Shown: positions 51,956 to 63,789, counted from the stretch's first letter. The stretch is 64,000 bases of DNA from Oceanimonas doudoroffii (GCF_002242685.1 NZ_NBIM01000009.1:52496-116495), one strand, 5' to 3'. Made by a program: numbers and translations. The notes: generated by a model from the sequence alone, not told the origin.

Positions 51956-53287
51956 CTAACCGGTTTCCAGAAAGCGAAGGGGGCGGCCTTGTGGTGTGGG
52001 GGACAGTGTTTCATCCCGCACCACGGGATGGCCGCGCACCACCGTGTGTATCGGCCATCCGGTGATGGCCTTGCCATCGTAGGGTGTCCAGCCACTGCGG
52101 CTGGCGATCCAGTCGTTGGTGATGGTGCGCTGCGCGGCCAGGTCGACCAGGGTCAGATCGGCGTCGTATCCCAGCGCGATTCGCCCCTTTCCCTGTATTC
52201 CGAAAATACGTGCCGGGCCGGCGCTGGTCAGATCGATCAGCCGCTGCAGGCTGAGCCGGCCGGCATTGACGTGGTCAAGCATGATCGGCAGCAGGGTTTG
52301 CACGCCGGTCATGCCACTGGGGGAATGTGGATAGGGTTGTGCCTTTTCTTCCAGGGTATGGGGGGCATGATCACTGCCAATTACGTCAACCACTCCCTCA
52401 CGAATGGCCTGCCACAAGGCGTCCCGATGGCGCTGCTCTCGAACCGGCGGGTTCATCTGTGCCAGGCTGCCCAAACGAGAATAGCACTCCGGTGCCGCCA
52501 GGGTCAGGTGATGAGGGGTAACCTCCACGGTTACCCTGTGTTTGTGCCGGGCCAAAAACTGCATTTCCTCCGCGGTGGAGATATGCAGTATATGCAGGCG
52601 GCGGCCGGTCTCTTCGGCCAGGGCCACGATGCGCCTGGTGGCCTTGAGGGCGCTTTCAACATCACGCCATTCGGGGTGCCGATGCACATCTTTGCTGAGC
52701 TCGACCATGGATTTTCGCTCACGCAGGCGCGCCTCGTCTTCGGCGTGAACGGCCATGCGCCGGCGTCCGTGCCGAAGTATTTGCCGCAACACCTCGTCTT
52801 CATCCGCCAGCAGGTCACCAAATGAACTGCCCATGAAAACCTTGATCCCGGCACAACCAGGCAGTGTTTCCAGATCCTGTAATTGCCGCGCGTTAATCGC
52901 TGAGCCGCCGATATAGAAGGCATAATCGCACCAGGCCCGTTGCCCTGCGGCATTCAGCTTGGCCTGAAGATCGTGCTGCCACAGCGTTAGCGGGTTGGTA
53001 TTGGGCATCTCGAAAACCGCGGTCACGCCGCCCAGCACGGCGCCTTTGGTGCCGCCATCGAGATCTTCCTTGTGCGTCAGGCCGGGTTCACGAAAGTGAA
53101 CCTGGCTGTCAATGACCCCGGGCAACACATGCAGTCCATGGGCATTCAGGCTGTTGTCTGCGCTCCACGTGCCCTGCAATGGCCCCAGTGCCACTATGCG
53201 GCCTTCCCGGCAGGCAATGTCGATTTGCTCGGGACCATTGGGCGTCATTACCGTGCCGCCCAGTACCAGCAGGTCTGCATGTTTCAT
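51956..53287 (-). CDS. Dihydroorotase-type amidohydrolase (PyrC paralogue of Zur operons)
   Basis: A 443-residue class I dihydroorotase-like amidohydrolase. Metal and substrate residues are K149 in GIKVFMGSS, H181 in AVHAEDE, H235 in LHILHIST and D306 in VIGSDHAPH. The normal HxH motif near the N-terminus reads SQVHFREPG, so its first histidine is glutamine 62. Such paralogues are known beside folE2 in zinc-starvation clusters, where they are thought to back up zinc enzymes. It follows folE2 by 59 bases on the same strand and converges with glmS after 2 bases. Dihydroorotase activity is likely but not proven. Confidence 0.82.
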   Translation of the reverse strand: MKHADLLVLGGTVMTPNGPEQIDIACREGRIVALGPLQGTWSADNSLNAHGLHVLPGVIDSQVHFREPGLTHKEDLDGGTKGAVLGGVTAVFEMPNTNPLTLWQHDLQAKLNAAGQRAWCDYAFYIGGSAINARQLQDLETLPGCAGIKVFMGSSFGDLLADEDEVLRQILRHGRRRMAVHAEDEARLRERKSMVELSKDVHRHPEWRDVESALKATRRIVALAEETGRRLHILHISTAEEMQFLARHKHRVTVEVTPHHLTLAAPECYSRLGSLAQMNPPVREQRHRDALWQAIREGVVDVIGSDHAPHTLEEKAQPYPHSPSGMTGVQTLLPIMLDHVNAGRLSLQRLIDLTSAGPARIFGIQGKGRIALGYDADLTLVDLAAQRTITNDWIASRSGWTPYDGKAITGWPIHTVVRGHPVVRDETLSPTPQGRPLRFLETG

Positions 53288-53346
53288 ATGATGTGTGTTT
53301 CCCTATTGATCAGATTCAGGTTGGCGCGATGCCGAACGAGGTCACT

Positions 53347-54264
53347 TTATGGCGCCGCCATGGCCGGGTTTCCGTTGGCAGAGGCCACCGCATCGTGGGG
53401 ATGCAGGCTTTCCAGGTGGCGAACATGGATTTGTGCTTCAGAGTCGTGCACGCCGAGGGCATGCTGAATGCGCCGGGCGGCATCTTCTACATACATCAGG
53501 TTTTGGCCGTTAAGCGATGCAAATGCCTGCTCATCGGCGCGTTTCACGGCGGTCTGTACCGGGGTGGCCAGTGCTTGCTCTATTCGATCAATGAGGGCCA
53601 TCAGGCCAAAGCTTGGGGCATCTGAGCAAAGGGTAACGGCAACCTGTGCTTCGCTGCGCTGGCTGTGGGGGGTGGCCAGGGTGGCATGCTGCTCCAGCCA
53701 GGCCGCGACGTCTTCCGTGGTTACTCCCTTGCCGTCGGGGAAATGATCCCTGAATCCCTGAGCCACCAGCTGTCGGGACAAGGCGGCCGAAGCGGGACAG
53801 GTTGAGGAGTATTCCACCTGCACTGATGCCTGCAGTGACAGCTCGCCGCGCTTCAGGGTGGCTTCAAGCCGAACGGGATAAGACTTCCAGCCTGCCAGCT
53901 CGGGGGTTTTCAGGGCCGCGCGCCTGGCCAGCAGGTTAAAGCGCAACCTGATCCGGGCGCTGTCGGTATGACAGTCACTATGGCTTTCAATCATTCGCTC
54001 TAGCAGCGTTTCAAGCTGTGCCGGCGCGATCTCGGCCTGGTGGGACAACTCATTCAGCATGCGGTAAATGCGGGACATGTGTATGCCCTTGACCGTTGCC
54101 GACGGCAGATTGACCTGGGCATCAACCACGGCATGGACCGGCCCCGGGCAGCCCGGTTCGGAAATGGTGACGGGAAGGTCGATTCCACTCATGCCAACCC
54201 ATTCCAGCGGGGCCTGAATGGGTGAGTGTTCGTCGGCGGCAACGTCTGGCAGATCTCTGTTCAT
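53347..54264 (-). CDS. folE2: Zinc-independent-type GTP cyclohydrolase FolE2
   Basis: A 305-residue GTP cyclohydrolase IB. The start ATG 54264 gives the family N-terminus MNRDLPDVAADEHSPI; the frame stays open 25 codons further up. The active-site cysteine is C156 in EYSSTCPASAALS, followed by the ATPHSQRSEAQV histidine region. FolE2 makes the first step of folate synthesis without needing zinc and replaces FolE when zinc is scarce. A Zur-like palindrome lies 113 bases upstream. The C-terminal ~40 residues are a histidine-containing extension. Confidence 0.9.
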   Translation of the reverse strand: MNRDLPDVAADEHSPIQAPLEWVGMSGIDLPVTISEPGCPGPVHAVVDAQVNLPSATVKGIHMSRIYRMLNELSHQAEIAPAQLETLLERMIESHSDCHTDSARIRLRFNLLARRAALKTPELAGWKSYPVRLEATLKRGELSLQASVQVEYSSTCPASAALSRQLVAQGFRDHFPDGKGVTTEDVAAWLEQHATLATPHSQRSEAQVAVTLCSDAPSFGLMALIDRIEQALATPVQTAVKRADEQAFASLNGQNLMYVEDAARRIQHALGVHDSEAQIHVRHLESLHPHDAVASANGNPAMAAP

Positions 54265-54595
54265 GCTCAGCCTATTTGGATGCAGTGATGGTGCTTCTTG
54301 TTGATGAAGCCTGCCCGATAACGATGAGGCAGGCGTCAAGGGAGCAGCCGTGATGGGTGAGAATTCCTCAATTACTGTTATGTTATAACATATTTATTTT
54401 GCTGAGAACCCGGCACCGAAAGGTGCGAACCCGTCTTGAATATCCGCTCACCGCCATCCCTGCCGCACCGACTGCCTTCGCATTGTCCGGTAGCAAGATC
54501 GGGCACGACATTAAATTTGAAATAATACATATGTGATAAATTGAATATTTGTTTTTTCGGATGTATTGTTGGGCCAATGATACGGGGGGAGTTCA
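54265..54595. promoter_or_regulatory. Divergent control region between folE2 and the ars operon
   Basis: 331 bp without a gene. It holds the Zur-like palindrome (54377-54394), a small GCACC-GAAA-GGTGC hairpin (54413-54426) and an AT-rich stretch (54508-54560) with ACATATGT that should contain the ars promoter and an ArsR-type operator. I cannot fix -35/-10 elements for ars with confidence. Confidence 0.5.
54377..54394. promoter_or_regulatory. Zur-like operator of the folE2 operon
   Basis: GTTATGTTATAACATATT contains a perfect 14-bp palindrome (54379-54392). It matches the Zur signal described for the Agrobacterium group, GATATGTTATAACATATC, at 16 of 18 positions and shares the TGTTATA/TATAACA core with gammaproteobacterial boxes. 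Its place upstream of two zinc-sparing enzymes supports Zur control. Confidence 0.68.
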
Positions 54596-55387
54596 ATGAA
54601 ACGAGTATTGTTTGTGTGCACGGCCAACGCGGCCCGCTCGCAGATGGCGGAAGCCCTGTTACGCCATTTTGCCGGTGACAGTTTCGAAGTGTTCAGTGCC
54701 GGAACCGAGCCTGCGGAGGTGGACCCTCGCACCCTGAAGGCGCTGCAGGACTTTGGCCTGAGCACCGCCGGGCTGGAATCCAAGTCGGTTGAAAGCCTGG
54801 AACACCAGCATTTCGACTTTGTGATCAGCTTGTGTGACAAGGCCCATCGGGAGTGTCGTCACTGGCCCGGCAGCGGGGTGGTCATGGCCTGGGATTTTCC
54901 CGATCCCAAGGGCAGCAGTGACCCAAGGGCCTTCGCCCTCACGCTTCAGGAGCTCAGTGAGCGAATACGCCTGTTTGTGCTGGTTAACAGCAAGCAGATC
55001 AAGTCTGAGGTCAAGTCCGTACAGCCGCTGGACTTTTTCAAGTCGCTGGCGGATGAAACCAGGCTGCTGAGCCTGCTGTTGATCGAACGGGAAGGGGAGC
55101 TGTGCGTATGTGAACTGATTGCCGCGCTGAACCTGCCGCAGTCCAAGATATCAAGGCACCTGAGCCAGCTGCGCAAGGTAGGCCTGTTGCTGGATCGGCG
55201 TCAGGGACAGTGGGTGTTCTATCGTATTCATCCGTTACTCAATGACTGGATGCGCAACATACTCAAAGACACCCTGGAGCACAGCCCGGAGCTGCTGGAA
55301 CAACCCTGCGCCCGTCTCGGCGAAATGACGTCACGACCGTCTTCGGAAAGCAATGTCTGTGGTGAGGAGAGCCTTAATGTCCTGTGA
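54596..55387 (+). CDS. Arsenate reductase (LMW phosphatase type) - ArsR repressor fusion
   Basis: A 263-residue two-domain protein. Residues 1-135 are a low-molecular-weight phosphatase/ArsC fold with P-loop C8-TANAA-R14-S, further cysteines C80 and C87 and an acid loop WDFPDP. Residues 145-230 are an ArsR/SmtB winged helix with the arsenite-binding motif ELCVCEL (C169, C171) and [16 protein letters not shown] as recognition helix. It is the first gene of the ars operon, so it probably senses As(III) and may reduce As(V). The P-loop lacks the second cysteine of classical CX4C... thioredoxin-type ArsC, so redox activity is uncertain. Confidence 0.88.
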   Translation: MKRVLFVCTANAARSQMAEALLRHFAGDSFEVFSAGTEPAEVDPRTLKALQDFGLSTAGLESKSVESLEHQHFDFVISLCDKAHRECRHWPGSGVVMAWDFPDPKGSSDPRAFALTLQELSERIRLFVLVNSKQIKSEVKSVQPLDFFKSLADETRLLSLLLIEREGELCVCELIAALNLPQSKISRHLSQLRKVGLLLDRRQGQWVFYRIHPLLNDWMRNILKDTLEHSPELLEQPCARLGEMTSRPSSESNVCGEESLNVL

Positions 55388-56096
55388 AATTCCCGATCTG
55401 CCCAACCTGGATGCCGGGCAGTTTTTAACCCCCGACCCGCACGCCCTGGGTGTGAACGGACCCGCGCACGCGCCCAGAATCCTGCTGTTGTACGGCTCCC
55501 TGCGCCAGCGCTCCTTCAGCCGCCTGGTGACCGAAGAGGCAAGCCGGTTGTTGCAGGCAATGGGCGCCGAAACCCGCACTTTCAACCCCAGCGGGCTGCC
55601 CTTGCCGGACGATGCCGATGAACAGCATCCCAAGGTGCGGGAATTGCGGGAGCTGGTGCAGTGGTGTGAGGGCATGGTGTGGTGTTCGCCGGAGCGTCAC
55701 GGTGCCATGACCTCGGTGATGAAGGCACAGATTGACTGGATTCCCCTGAGCATGGGCGCGGTGCGCCCGACCCAGGGCAAGACCCTGGCGGTGATGCAGG
55801 TAAGTGGCGGCTCCCAGAGCTTTAACGCGGTTAATCAGTTACGCATTCTTGGGCGCTGGATGCGCATGATCACCATTCCCAATCAGTCGTCGGTGGCCAA
55901 GGCCTTTATGGAATTTGACGATAATGATCGCATGAAGCCCTCGTCCTATTACAACCGCATCGTGGACGTCATGGAAGAGCTGATGAAGTTCACCCTGCTG
56001 ACCCGGGGCGGCAGCGACTATCTGACCAACCGCTACTCCGAGCGGGTCGAAAGCGCCGAGCAACTCACGACTCGCGTCAACCAGCGCGCAATTTAA
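55377..56096 (+). CDS. arsH: Arsenical resistance NADPH-flavin oxidoreductase ArsH
   Basis: A 239-residue flavoprotein. The FMN-binding motif is [19 protein letters not shown] (about 37-55), followed by [20 protein letters not shown] typical of ArsH. ATG 55377 overlaps the previous gene by 11 bases and has GGAG upstream. ArsH oxidises trivalent organoarsenicals and reduces quinones or iron in some hosts. Confidence 0.93.
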   Translation: MSCEIPDLPNLDAGQFLTPDPHALGVNGPAHAPRILLLYGSLRQRSFSRLVTEEASRLLQAMGAETRTFNPSGLPLPDDADEQHPKVRELRELVQWCEGMVWCSPERHGAMTSVMKAQIDWIPLSMGAVRPTQGKTLAVMQVSGGSQSFNAVNQLRILGRWMRMITIPNQSSVAKAFMEFDDNDRMKPSSYYNRIVDVMEELMKFTLLTRGGSDYLTNRYSERVESAEQLTTRVNQRAI

Positions 56097-56112
56097 CGAG
56101 GGAGTGGAATAA

Positions 56113-57141
56113 ATGGGTATTTTCGAGCGCTATCTCACGCTGTGGGTTGCCCTTTGTATTTTCGCCGGCGTGGGGCTGGGCAATCTGGCTCCCGATCTGT
56201 TTGAACTGATTGCGCGACTGGAGCTGGCCCATGTCAATCTGGTGGTAGCGGTGTTCATCTGGGTCATGATTTATCCCATGATGGTGCAGATAGACTTCAG
56301 TGCCATCAAGGATGTGGGCAAGAAACCCAAAGGGCTGCTGCTGACCCTGATCATCAACTGGCTGATCAAGCCGTTCACCATGGCGGCGCTGGGCTGGCTG
56401 TTTTTTCGCGTGTTTTTTGCCGACTGGGTCGATCCGCAAAGCGCGGGTGAATATATCGCCGGCATGATACTGCTGGGTGTGGCGCCCTGCACCGCCATGG
56501 TATTTGTCTGGAGTCAGCTCACCAAGGGCGACCCCAATTACACCCTGGTACAGGTGTCGGTCAACGATATCATCATGATCTTCGCCTTTGCGCCGATTGC
56601 CGCCTTTCTGCTGGGGGTCAGCAACATAGCCGTGCCCTGGGAGACGCTGTTGCTGTCGGTGCTGCTGTATGTGGTGCTGCCGCTGGTGGCTGGCGCCTGG
56701 ACCCGGCACCGGCTGGAGCGTAAGGGGGATGGTGTTCGCCTCGACCATTTTCTGCGTGTACTCAAGCCCTGGTCGATGCTCGGGTTGCTGGCCACCGTGG
56801 TATTGCTGTTCGGCTTTCAGGCCGAAACCATTGTGACCCAGCCCCAGACCATTGGCCTTATCGCCATTCCACTGCTGATCCAGACCTACGGCATCTTTAT
56901 TATTACTTATGTGGCCGCCTGGTGGCTGCGCCTGCCCCATAACGTGGCTGCGCCGGCCTGCATGATCGGCACTTCCAACTTTTTTGAGCTGGCGGTGGCC
57001 GTGGCCATCTCCCTGTTCGGACTACACTCGGGGGCGGCACTGGCTACCGTGGTTGGTGTGCTGGTTGAAGTGCCGGTGATGTTGTCCCTGGTTTATTTCG
57101 TCAATAAAACCCATCGCTGGTTTGCCCACCAAGAGGATTGA
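56113..57141 (+). CDS. acr3: Arsenite efflux permease Acr3
   Basis: A 342-residue membrane protein with ten hydrophobic segments. The essential cysteine of Acr3 is C126 in [18 protein letters not shown], and [11 protein letters not shown] holds the conserved glutamate in TM9. It exports As(III). It lies 16 bases after arsH. Confidence 0.94.
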   Translation: MGIFERYLTLWVALCIFAGVGLGNLAPDLFELIARLELAHVNLVVAVFIWVMIYPMMVQIDFSAIKDVGKKPKGLLLTLIINWLIKPFTMAALGWLFFRVFFADWVDPQSAGEYIAGMILLGVAPCTAMVFVWSQLTKGDPNYTLVQVSVNDIIMIFAFAPIAAFLLGVSNIAVPWETLLLSVLLYVVLPLVAGAWTRHRLERKGDGVRLDHFLRVLKPWSMLGLLATVVLLFGFQAETIVTQPQTIGLIAIPLLIQTYGIFIITYVAAWWLRLPHNVAAPACMIGTSNFFELAVAVAISLFGLHSGAALATVVGVLVEVPVMLSLVYFVNKTHRWFAHQED

Positions 57142-57143
57142 TT

Positions 57144-57632
57144 ATGTCTGCTTCGTCACACTCATACTGGCCGCTGCCCGTGGGGCAGGGCACCCTGCTG
57201 CTGACGCCCTGCCCGGGTACCCAAGGGGTTGATTTGAACGAGTCTCTGTTACAACTGAAGGCGGGCGGCGCCAGCGCCATTATCACCCTGATGTCGGCGA
57301 CCGAGCTGAACGAGGCGGGGCTGCCGGACTTTGCCTCGGCCGTACAAAGCGCCGGACTGGACTGGTTTCATCTTCCGGTGCCGGATGATGATTTGCCGGG
57401 AGACGACTTTGATCATGCCTGGCAGGCCTGCTCAGCCGAACTGCTGCAACGCCTGGCAGCGGGAGAAGCCCTGGCCCTGCACTGCAAGGGCGGCTCGGGT
57501 CGTACCGGGCTGGTGGCTGCCAAGCTGATGGTTGCCGCCGGTTACGATGCAAAAGAAGCGGTGGCGGCCATCCAGGTGCTGCGCCCTAAGGCGTTCAGTC
57601 ATCCCGCCCAGCGTGCCTATATTTTGGGCTAA
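57144..57632 (+). CDS. Cysteine-dependent dual-specificity-type phosphatase in the ars operon
   Basis: A 162-residue protein of the CDKN3/tyrosine phosphatase fold. The catalytic loop is HCKGGSGRTG (C114, R120), and D81-D83 in PVPDDDLPG may supply the general acid. ATG 57144 is two bases after the acr3 stop, with AGAGGA upstream. It is placed between acr3 and the GAPDH/ArsJ pair. Its substrate and reason for being in the operon are unknown. Confidence 0.82.
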   Translation: MSASSHSYWPLPVGQGTLLLTPCPGTQGVDLNESLLQLKAGGASAIITLMSATELNEAGLPDFASAVQSAGLDWFHLPVPDDDLPGDDFDHAWQACSAELLQRLAAGEALALHCKGGSGRTGLVAAKLMVAAGYDAKEAVAAIQVLRPKAFSHPAQRAYILG

Positions 57633-57656
57633 GACGAAAGATAAACGGAGAAAACG

Positions 57657-58658
57657 ATGACCATTAAAGTTGGCATTAACGGTTTTGGCCGCATGGGACG
57701 GTTGACCATGCGGGCACTGTTTGATCAGCATGACGCCGAGATTGTGCATATTAATGATCCCGCCGGTGATGCGGCCACCCTGGCCCATTTAATGAACTTT
57801 GATTCGGTGCATGGCCGCTGGCAGCATGAGGCCAGTGCAGACGGCGACGCCATGCTGATTGGCGGTTCGCGTATTACCGTCAGCCGTAACAAGGCGATAG
57901 CGGACACCAACTGGTCCGGCTGCGATATCGTGATCGAAGCGTCGGGCAAGATGAAAAGCAAGGCCGTGCTGCAGGCCTACCTGGACCAGGGGGTTAAACG
58001 GGTGGTGGTCAGTGCACCGGTCAAGGAAGAGGGCGTGCTCAATGTGGTGATGGGTGTCAACGACCACCTCTATGATGCCGCCGAACACTCCATTGTAACG
58101 GCGGCGTCCTGCACCACCAACTGCCTGGCCCCGGTGGTCAAGGTGATTCATGAGCGGCTGGGCATTCGGCACGGCTCCATGACCACCATTCACGACATTA
58201 CCAATACCCAGACCATTCTGGATGCGCCCCACAAGGATCTGCGTCGTGCCCGAGCCTGTGGCATGAGCCTGATTCCTACCACCACCGGCTCGGCCACGGC
58301 CATCACCCATATCTTTCCGGAGCTGAAGGGCAAGCTGAACGGCCATGCCATTCGTGTGCCGCTGGCCAATGCCTCCATCACCGACTGTGTGTTTGAGGTT
58401 GAACGGGAAACCACGGCGGAAGAGGTGAACGCCCTGCTGAAGGCGGCCGCCGATAGCGAGCTGAAGGGCATTATGGGCTACGAAGAGCGTCCGCTGGTGT
58501 CCATCGATTACAAGACGGATCCGCGCTCCAGCGTGATTGATGCCCTTTCCACCATGGTGGTCAATGGTACCCAGGTGAAAATCTATGCCTGGTATGACAA
58601 CGAGTGGGGTTATGCCAACCGCACCGCCGAGCTGGCGCTGAAGGTGGGGCGTGGGTAA
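57657..58658 (+). CDS. ArsJ-associated glyceraldehyde-3-phosphate dehydrogenase
   Basis: A 333-residue GAPDH with catalytic C152 (AASCTTNC) and H179 ([11 protein letters not shown]); [19 protein letters not shown] is typical of the arsenic-linked branch. In such operons GAPDH uses arsenate in place of phosphate to form 1-arseno-3-phosphoglycerate, which ArsJ exports. The arsJ ATG follows its stop directly. It is probably not the main glycolytic enzyme of the cell. Confidence 0.92.
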   Translation: MTIKVGINGFGRMGRLTMRALFDQHDAEIVHINDPAGDAATLAHLMNFDSVHGRWQHEASADGDAMLIGGSRITVSRNKAIADTNWSGCDIVIEASGKMKSKAVLQAYLDQGVKRVVVSAPVKEEGVLNVVMGVNDHLYDAAEHSIVTAASCTTNCLAPVVKVIHERLGIRHGSMTTIHDITNTQTILDAPHKDLRRARACGMSLIPTTTGSATAITHIFPELKGKLNGHAIRVPLANASITDCVFEVERETTAEEVNALLKAAADSELKGIMGYEERPLVSIDYKTDPRSSVIDALSTMVVNGTQVKIYAWYDNEWGYANRTAELALKVGRG

Positions 58659-59888
58659 ATGCTGACTCGGCTTTCCCCCGCCATTCGCCAGTATCTGGTG
58701 GTAACGGGCAATTACTGGGCCTTTACGCTGACCGACGGCGCCCTGCGCATGCTGGTGGTGCTGCATTTTCACGGGCTGGGTTATGCGCCGCTGGAGATTG
58801 CGCTGCTGTTTCTGTTCTATGAAATCTTCGGCGTAATCACCAACCTGGTCGGGGGTTGGCTGGGTGCCCATCTGGGCCTGAACCGCACCATGAATATCGG
58901 CCTGGTGCTGCAGGTGCTGGCGCTGTCCATGCTGCTGGTGCCCGCCGCCTGGCTGACTGTGCCCTGGGTGATGGCGGCGCAGGCGTTGTCGGGCATTGCT
59001 AAGGATCTCAACAAGATGAGTGCCAAAAGCTCCATCAAGTTGCTGGTGCCCGGTGAAGCCCAGGGCAAGCTCTACCAGTGGGTGGCCATTCTCACCGGCT
59101 CTAAGAATGCCCTCAAGGGTGTGGGCTTTTTCCTTGGCGGTGCCCTGCTGATGGGGCTGGGCTTTGCCGGCGCGGTGGCGGCCATGGCCATTGCGCTGAC
59201 GCTGGTGTGGCTGCTGAGCCTGGCATTGCTCAGGCAGGATCTGGGCAAGGCGAAAAACAAGCCCAGATTTCGCGACATTTTTTCCAAAAGCCGCTCCATC
59301 AATATTCTGTCGGCGGCACGCATGTTCCTGTTTGGTGCCCGTGATGTCTGGTTTGTGGTTGCGCTGCCGGTGTTTCTGTCCCAGACATTGGGCTGGAATC
59401 ACAGTCAGACCGGCGGCTTTCTGGCCCTGTGGGTGATCGGCTATGGCATGGTGCAGGCGCTGGCGCCGCGCATCACCGGCAAGGCGTCGGGCCGAGTGCC
59501 CGACGGTCGAGCGGCTACGGTGTGGGCGTTGATACTGACCCTGTTGCCCGGGGCGATGGCGCTGGGGCTGATGGCTGAATGGGATCCGACGGTCGTGCTC
59601 ATCGGCGGCCTGCTGCTGTTTGGTGCCGTGTTCGCGGTTAACTCTTCGCTGCACAGTTATCTGATCGTCAGCTACGCCGGTGACGATGGCGTTTCCCTGG
59701 ATGTGGGCTTCTACTATATGTCCAACGCCATGGGGCGCCTGCTGGGCACCGTGCTGTCGGGCTGGATTTTCCAGTTGGCGGGACAGGGCAGCAGCGGCAT
59801 ACAGGCCTGCCTGTGGGTGTCTGCGGGATTCCTGCTGCTGACGACGCTGATTTCATTCGGCTTGCCCCGTTCTTCCAGGGCGGCCTGA
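58659..59888 (+). CDS. arsJ: Organoarsenical efflux MFS permease ArsJ
   Basis: A 409-residue major-facilitator protein with about 11-12 hydrophobic segments. The N-terminus (YLVVTGNYWAFTLTDGALRM) and SGIAKDLNKMSAKSSIKLL are characteristic of ArsJ. It exports 1-arseno-3-phosphoglycerate made by the adjacent GAPDH, giving As(V) resistance. It ends the ars operon before a terminator. Confidence 0.92.
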   Translation: MLTRLSPAIRQYLVVTGNYWAFTLTDGALRMLVVLHFHGLGYAPLEIALLFLFYEIFGVITNLVGGWLGAHLGLNRTMNIGLVLQVLALSMLLVPAAWLTVPWVMAAQALSGIAKDLNKMSAKSSIKLLVPGEAQGKLYQWVAILTGSKNALKGVGFFLGGALLMGLGFAGAVAAMAIALTLVWLLSLALLRQDLGKAKNKPRFRDIFSKSRSINILSAARMFLFGARDVWFVVALPVFLSQTLGWNHSQTGGFLALWVIGYGMVQALAPRITGKASGRVPDGRAATVWALILTLLPGAMALGLMAEWDPTVVLIGGLLLFGAVFAVNSSLHSYLIVSYAGDDGVSLDVGFYYMSNAMGRLLGTVLSGWIFQLAGQGSSGIQACLWVSAGFLLLTTLISFGLPRSSRAA

Positions 59889-59911
59889 ATGGCTAGTGCT
59901 CATTTAAAATG

Positions 59912-59941
59912 ACAAAGCCGCCTTTACGGCGGCTTTGTTTT
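59912..59941. terminator. Bidirectional terminator between arsJ and katG
   Basis: ACAAAGCCGCC (59912-59922) and GGCGGCTTTGT (59928-59938) form an 11-bp stem with a 5-base loop. T-runs lie at the outer ends on both strands (TTTGTTTT on plus; TTTGTCATTTT on minus), so it can end both converging operons. Confidence 0.85.
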
Positions 59942-59979
59942 ACTCATCACCATGGGGCATCCACGGTTCAGCGGTTGGC

Positions 59980-62316
<2,337 letters not shown>

Positions 62317-62406
62317 CTAGATTCTGGGCTTGTTTAGTATTTTGTAACATAGCTCCCTTATTCTGGTTTTGCTTCGGCGCTCCCTCCCTGTATTGGTGAC
62401 ATAAAG

Positions 62407-63723
62407 ATGACCATGTTTGAGCAAGTGCTGCTTATCGCCCTGCTGGTGGCGATCAGCTCCTTTTTTTCCGTTTCCGAAATCGCCCTGGCGGCGGCGCGCA
62501 AGATGAAACTGCGGCTGATGGCCAGTGACGGCGACGTGAATGCGGAAAAGGTATTGCTGTTGCAGGAGCAGCCGGGCAACTTTTTCACCATAGTGCAGAT
62601 CGGGCTCAATGCCGTGGCCATTCTGGGCGGCATTATTGGTGAGTCGGCCTTCACGCCCTTTACCCGCAGCCTGCTGGACTGGTGGCTGCAGGGCGTGTGG
62701 CTCGACAAGATGGCGTTTTTCCTGTCGTTCTTTATTGTCACTTCCCTGTTTATTCTGTTTGCGGATCTGATGCCCAAACGGCTGGCGATGATAGCCCCCG
62801 AGAAAATCGCGGTGGCGGTGGTACGGCCGATGGGGGTGCTGATCATTCTGTTCCGCCCCCTGGTATGGCTGTTTAACGGCCTGGCCAACCTGCTGTTCCG
62901 GTTGTTCCGCGTACCTACCATGCGTCAGGATGAAATCACGCCCGAAGACATCATCGCCATGATGGACGCCGGTGCCCAGGCGGGTGTGTTGCAGGAGCAG
63001 GAACACCATCTGATTGAAAATGTCTTTGAAATGGAGTCCCGCACCGTGACCTCGGCCATGACTACCCGGGAGAGCCTGATCTACTTCAACCTTCATGAAG
63101 CCCAGGAAGACATCAAGGCCAAGATTGCCGAACACCCCCATGCCAAGTTTCTGGTTTGCGAAGACAGCCTGGACCGGGTGGTGGGATATGTGGACTCCCG
63201 TGACATTTTGATGCAGGTACTGCACCAGCAGCCTATTTCCCTGCAAAAGGAAGGCATACTGCGCAATCCGCTGATTATTCCCGACACCCTGTCCATGTAT
63301 GAAGTGCTGGAGCACTTCAAGACCGCGGGAGAGGATTTCGCCATCATCATGAACGAATACGCGCTGGTGGTGGGCATCATCACCCTCAAGGACGTGATGA
63401 GCATAGTGATGGGGGAACTGGTGCAGTCCCAGGAAGAGCAAATCGTGTCCCGGGATGCCAACTCCTGGCTGGTGGAAGGGCTGACGCCCCTGGAAGACGT
63501 GATGCGGGTGCTCGATATCGACAGTTTTCCCGATGACGAAAACTACGAAACCATTGCCGGCTTTATGATGTACATGCTGCGCAAAATTCCCAAACGCACC
63601 GATTTTGTGCTGCACGGCGGCTACAAATTCGAGGTGGTGGACATCGACAGCTACAAGATCGATCAGTTGCTGGTAACCCGTCTGGGCCACTCCGAGGCCA
63701 CGGAAGACAACAAAAAGCAGTAA
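62407..63723 (+). CDS. CNNM/CorC-HlyC family membrane protein (PaeA/YtfL-like)
   Basis: A 438-residue protein. An N-terminal CNNM (DUF21) membrane domain with four hydrophobic segments (about 5-175) is followed by a CBS pair (about 205-335, MTTRESLIYFNL, GYVDSRDIL) and a C-terminal CorC_HlyC domain (about 350-425). Size and layout match E. coli YtfL/PaeA (447), linked to cadaverine/putrescine export; other family members move magnesium or cobalt. The substrate is not decided here. AAAG is a weak ribosome site before the ATG. Confidence 0.87.
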   Translation: MTMFEQVLLIALLVAISSFFSVSEIALAAARKMKLRLMASDGDVNAEKVLLLQEQPGNFFTIVQIGLNAVAILGGIIGESAFTPFTRSLLDWWLQGVWLDKMAFFLSFFIVTSLFILFADLMPKRLAMIAPEKIAVAVVRPMGVLIILFRPLVWLFNGLANLLFRLFRVPTMRQDEITPEDIIAMMDAGAQAGVLQEQEHHLIENVFEMESRTVTSAMTTRESLIYFNLHEAQEDIKAKIAEHPHAKFLVCEDSLDRVVGYVDSRDILMQVLHQQPISLQKEGILRNPLIIPDTLSMYEVLEHFKTAGEDFAIIMNEYALVVGIITLKDVMSIVMGELVQSQEEQIVSRDANSWLVEGLTPLEDVMRVLDIDSFPDDENYETIAGFMMYMLRKIPKRTDFVLHGGYKFEVVDIDSYKIDQLLVTRLGHSEATEDNKKQ

Positions 63724-63789
63724 AAAACACCGCTTTGTTTAAGGTTTGAGCTGTTGGCGCTGAAAATGAAACTTTTACCCAAAAAGCCC

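Noticed and set aside
54378..54596. Small minus-strand open frame in the folE2-ars spacer
   Set aside because: It overlaps the Zur-like box and ars promoter region, and its translation shows no recognisable feature or ribosome site.
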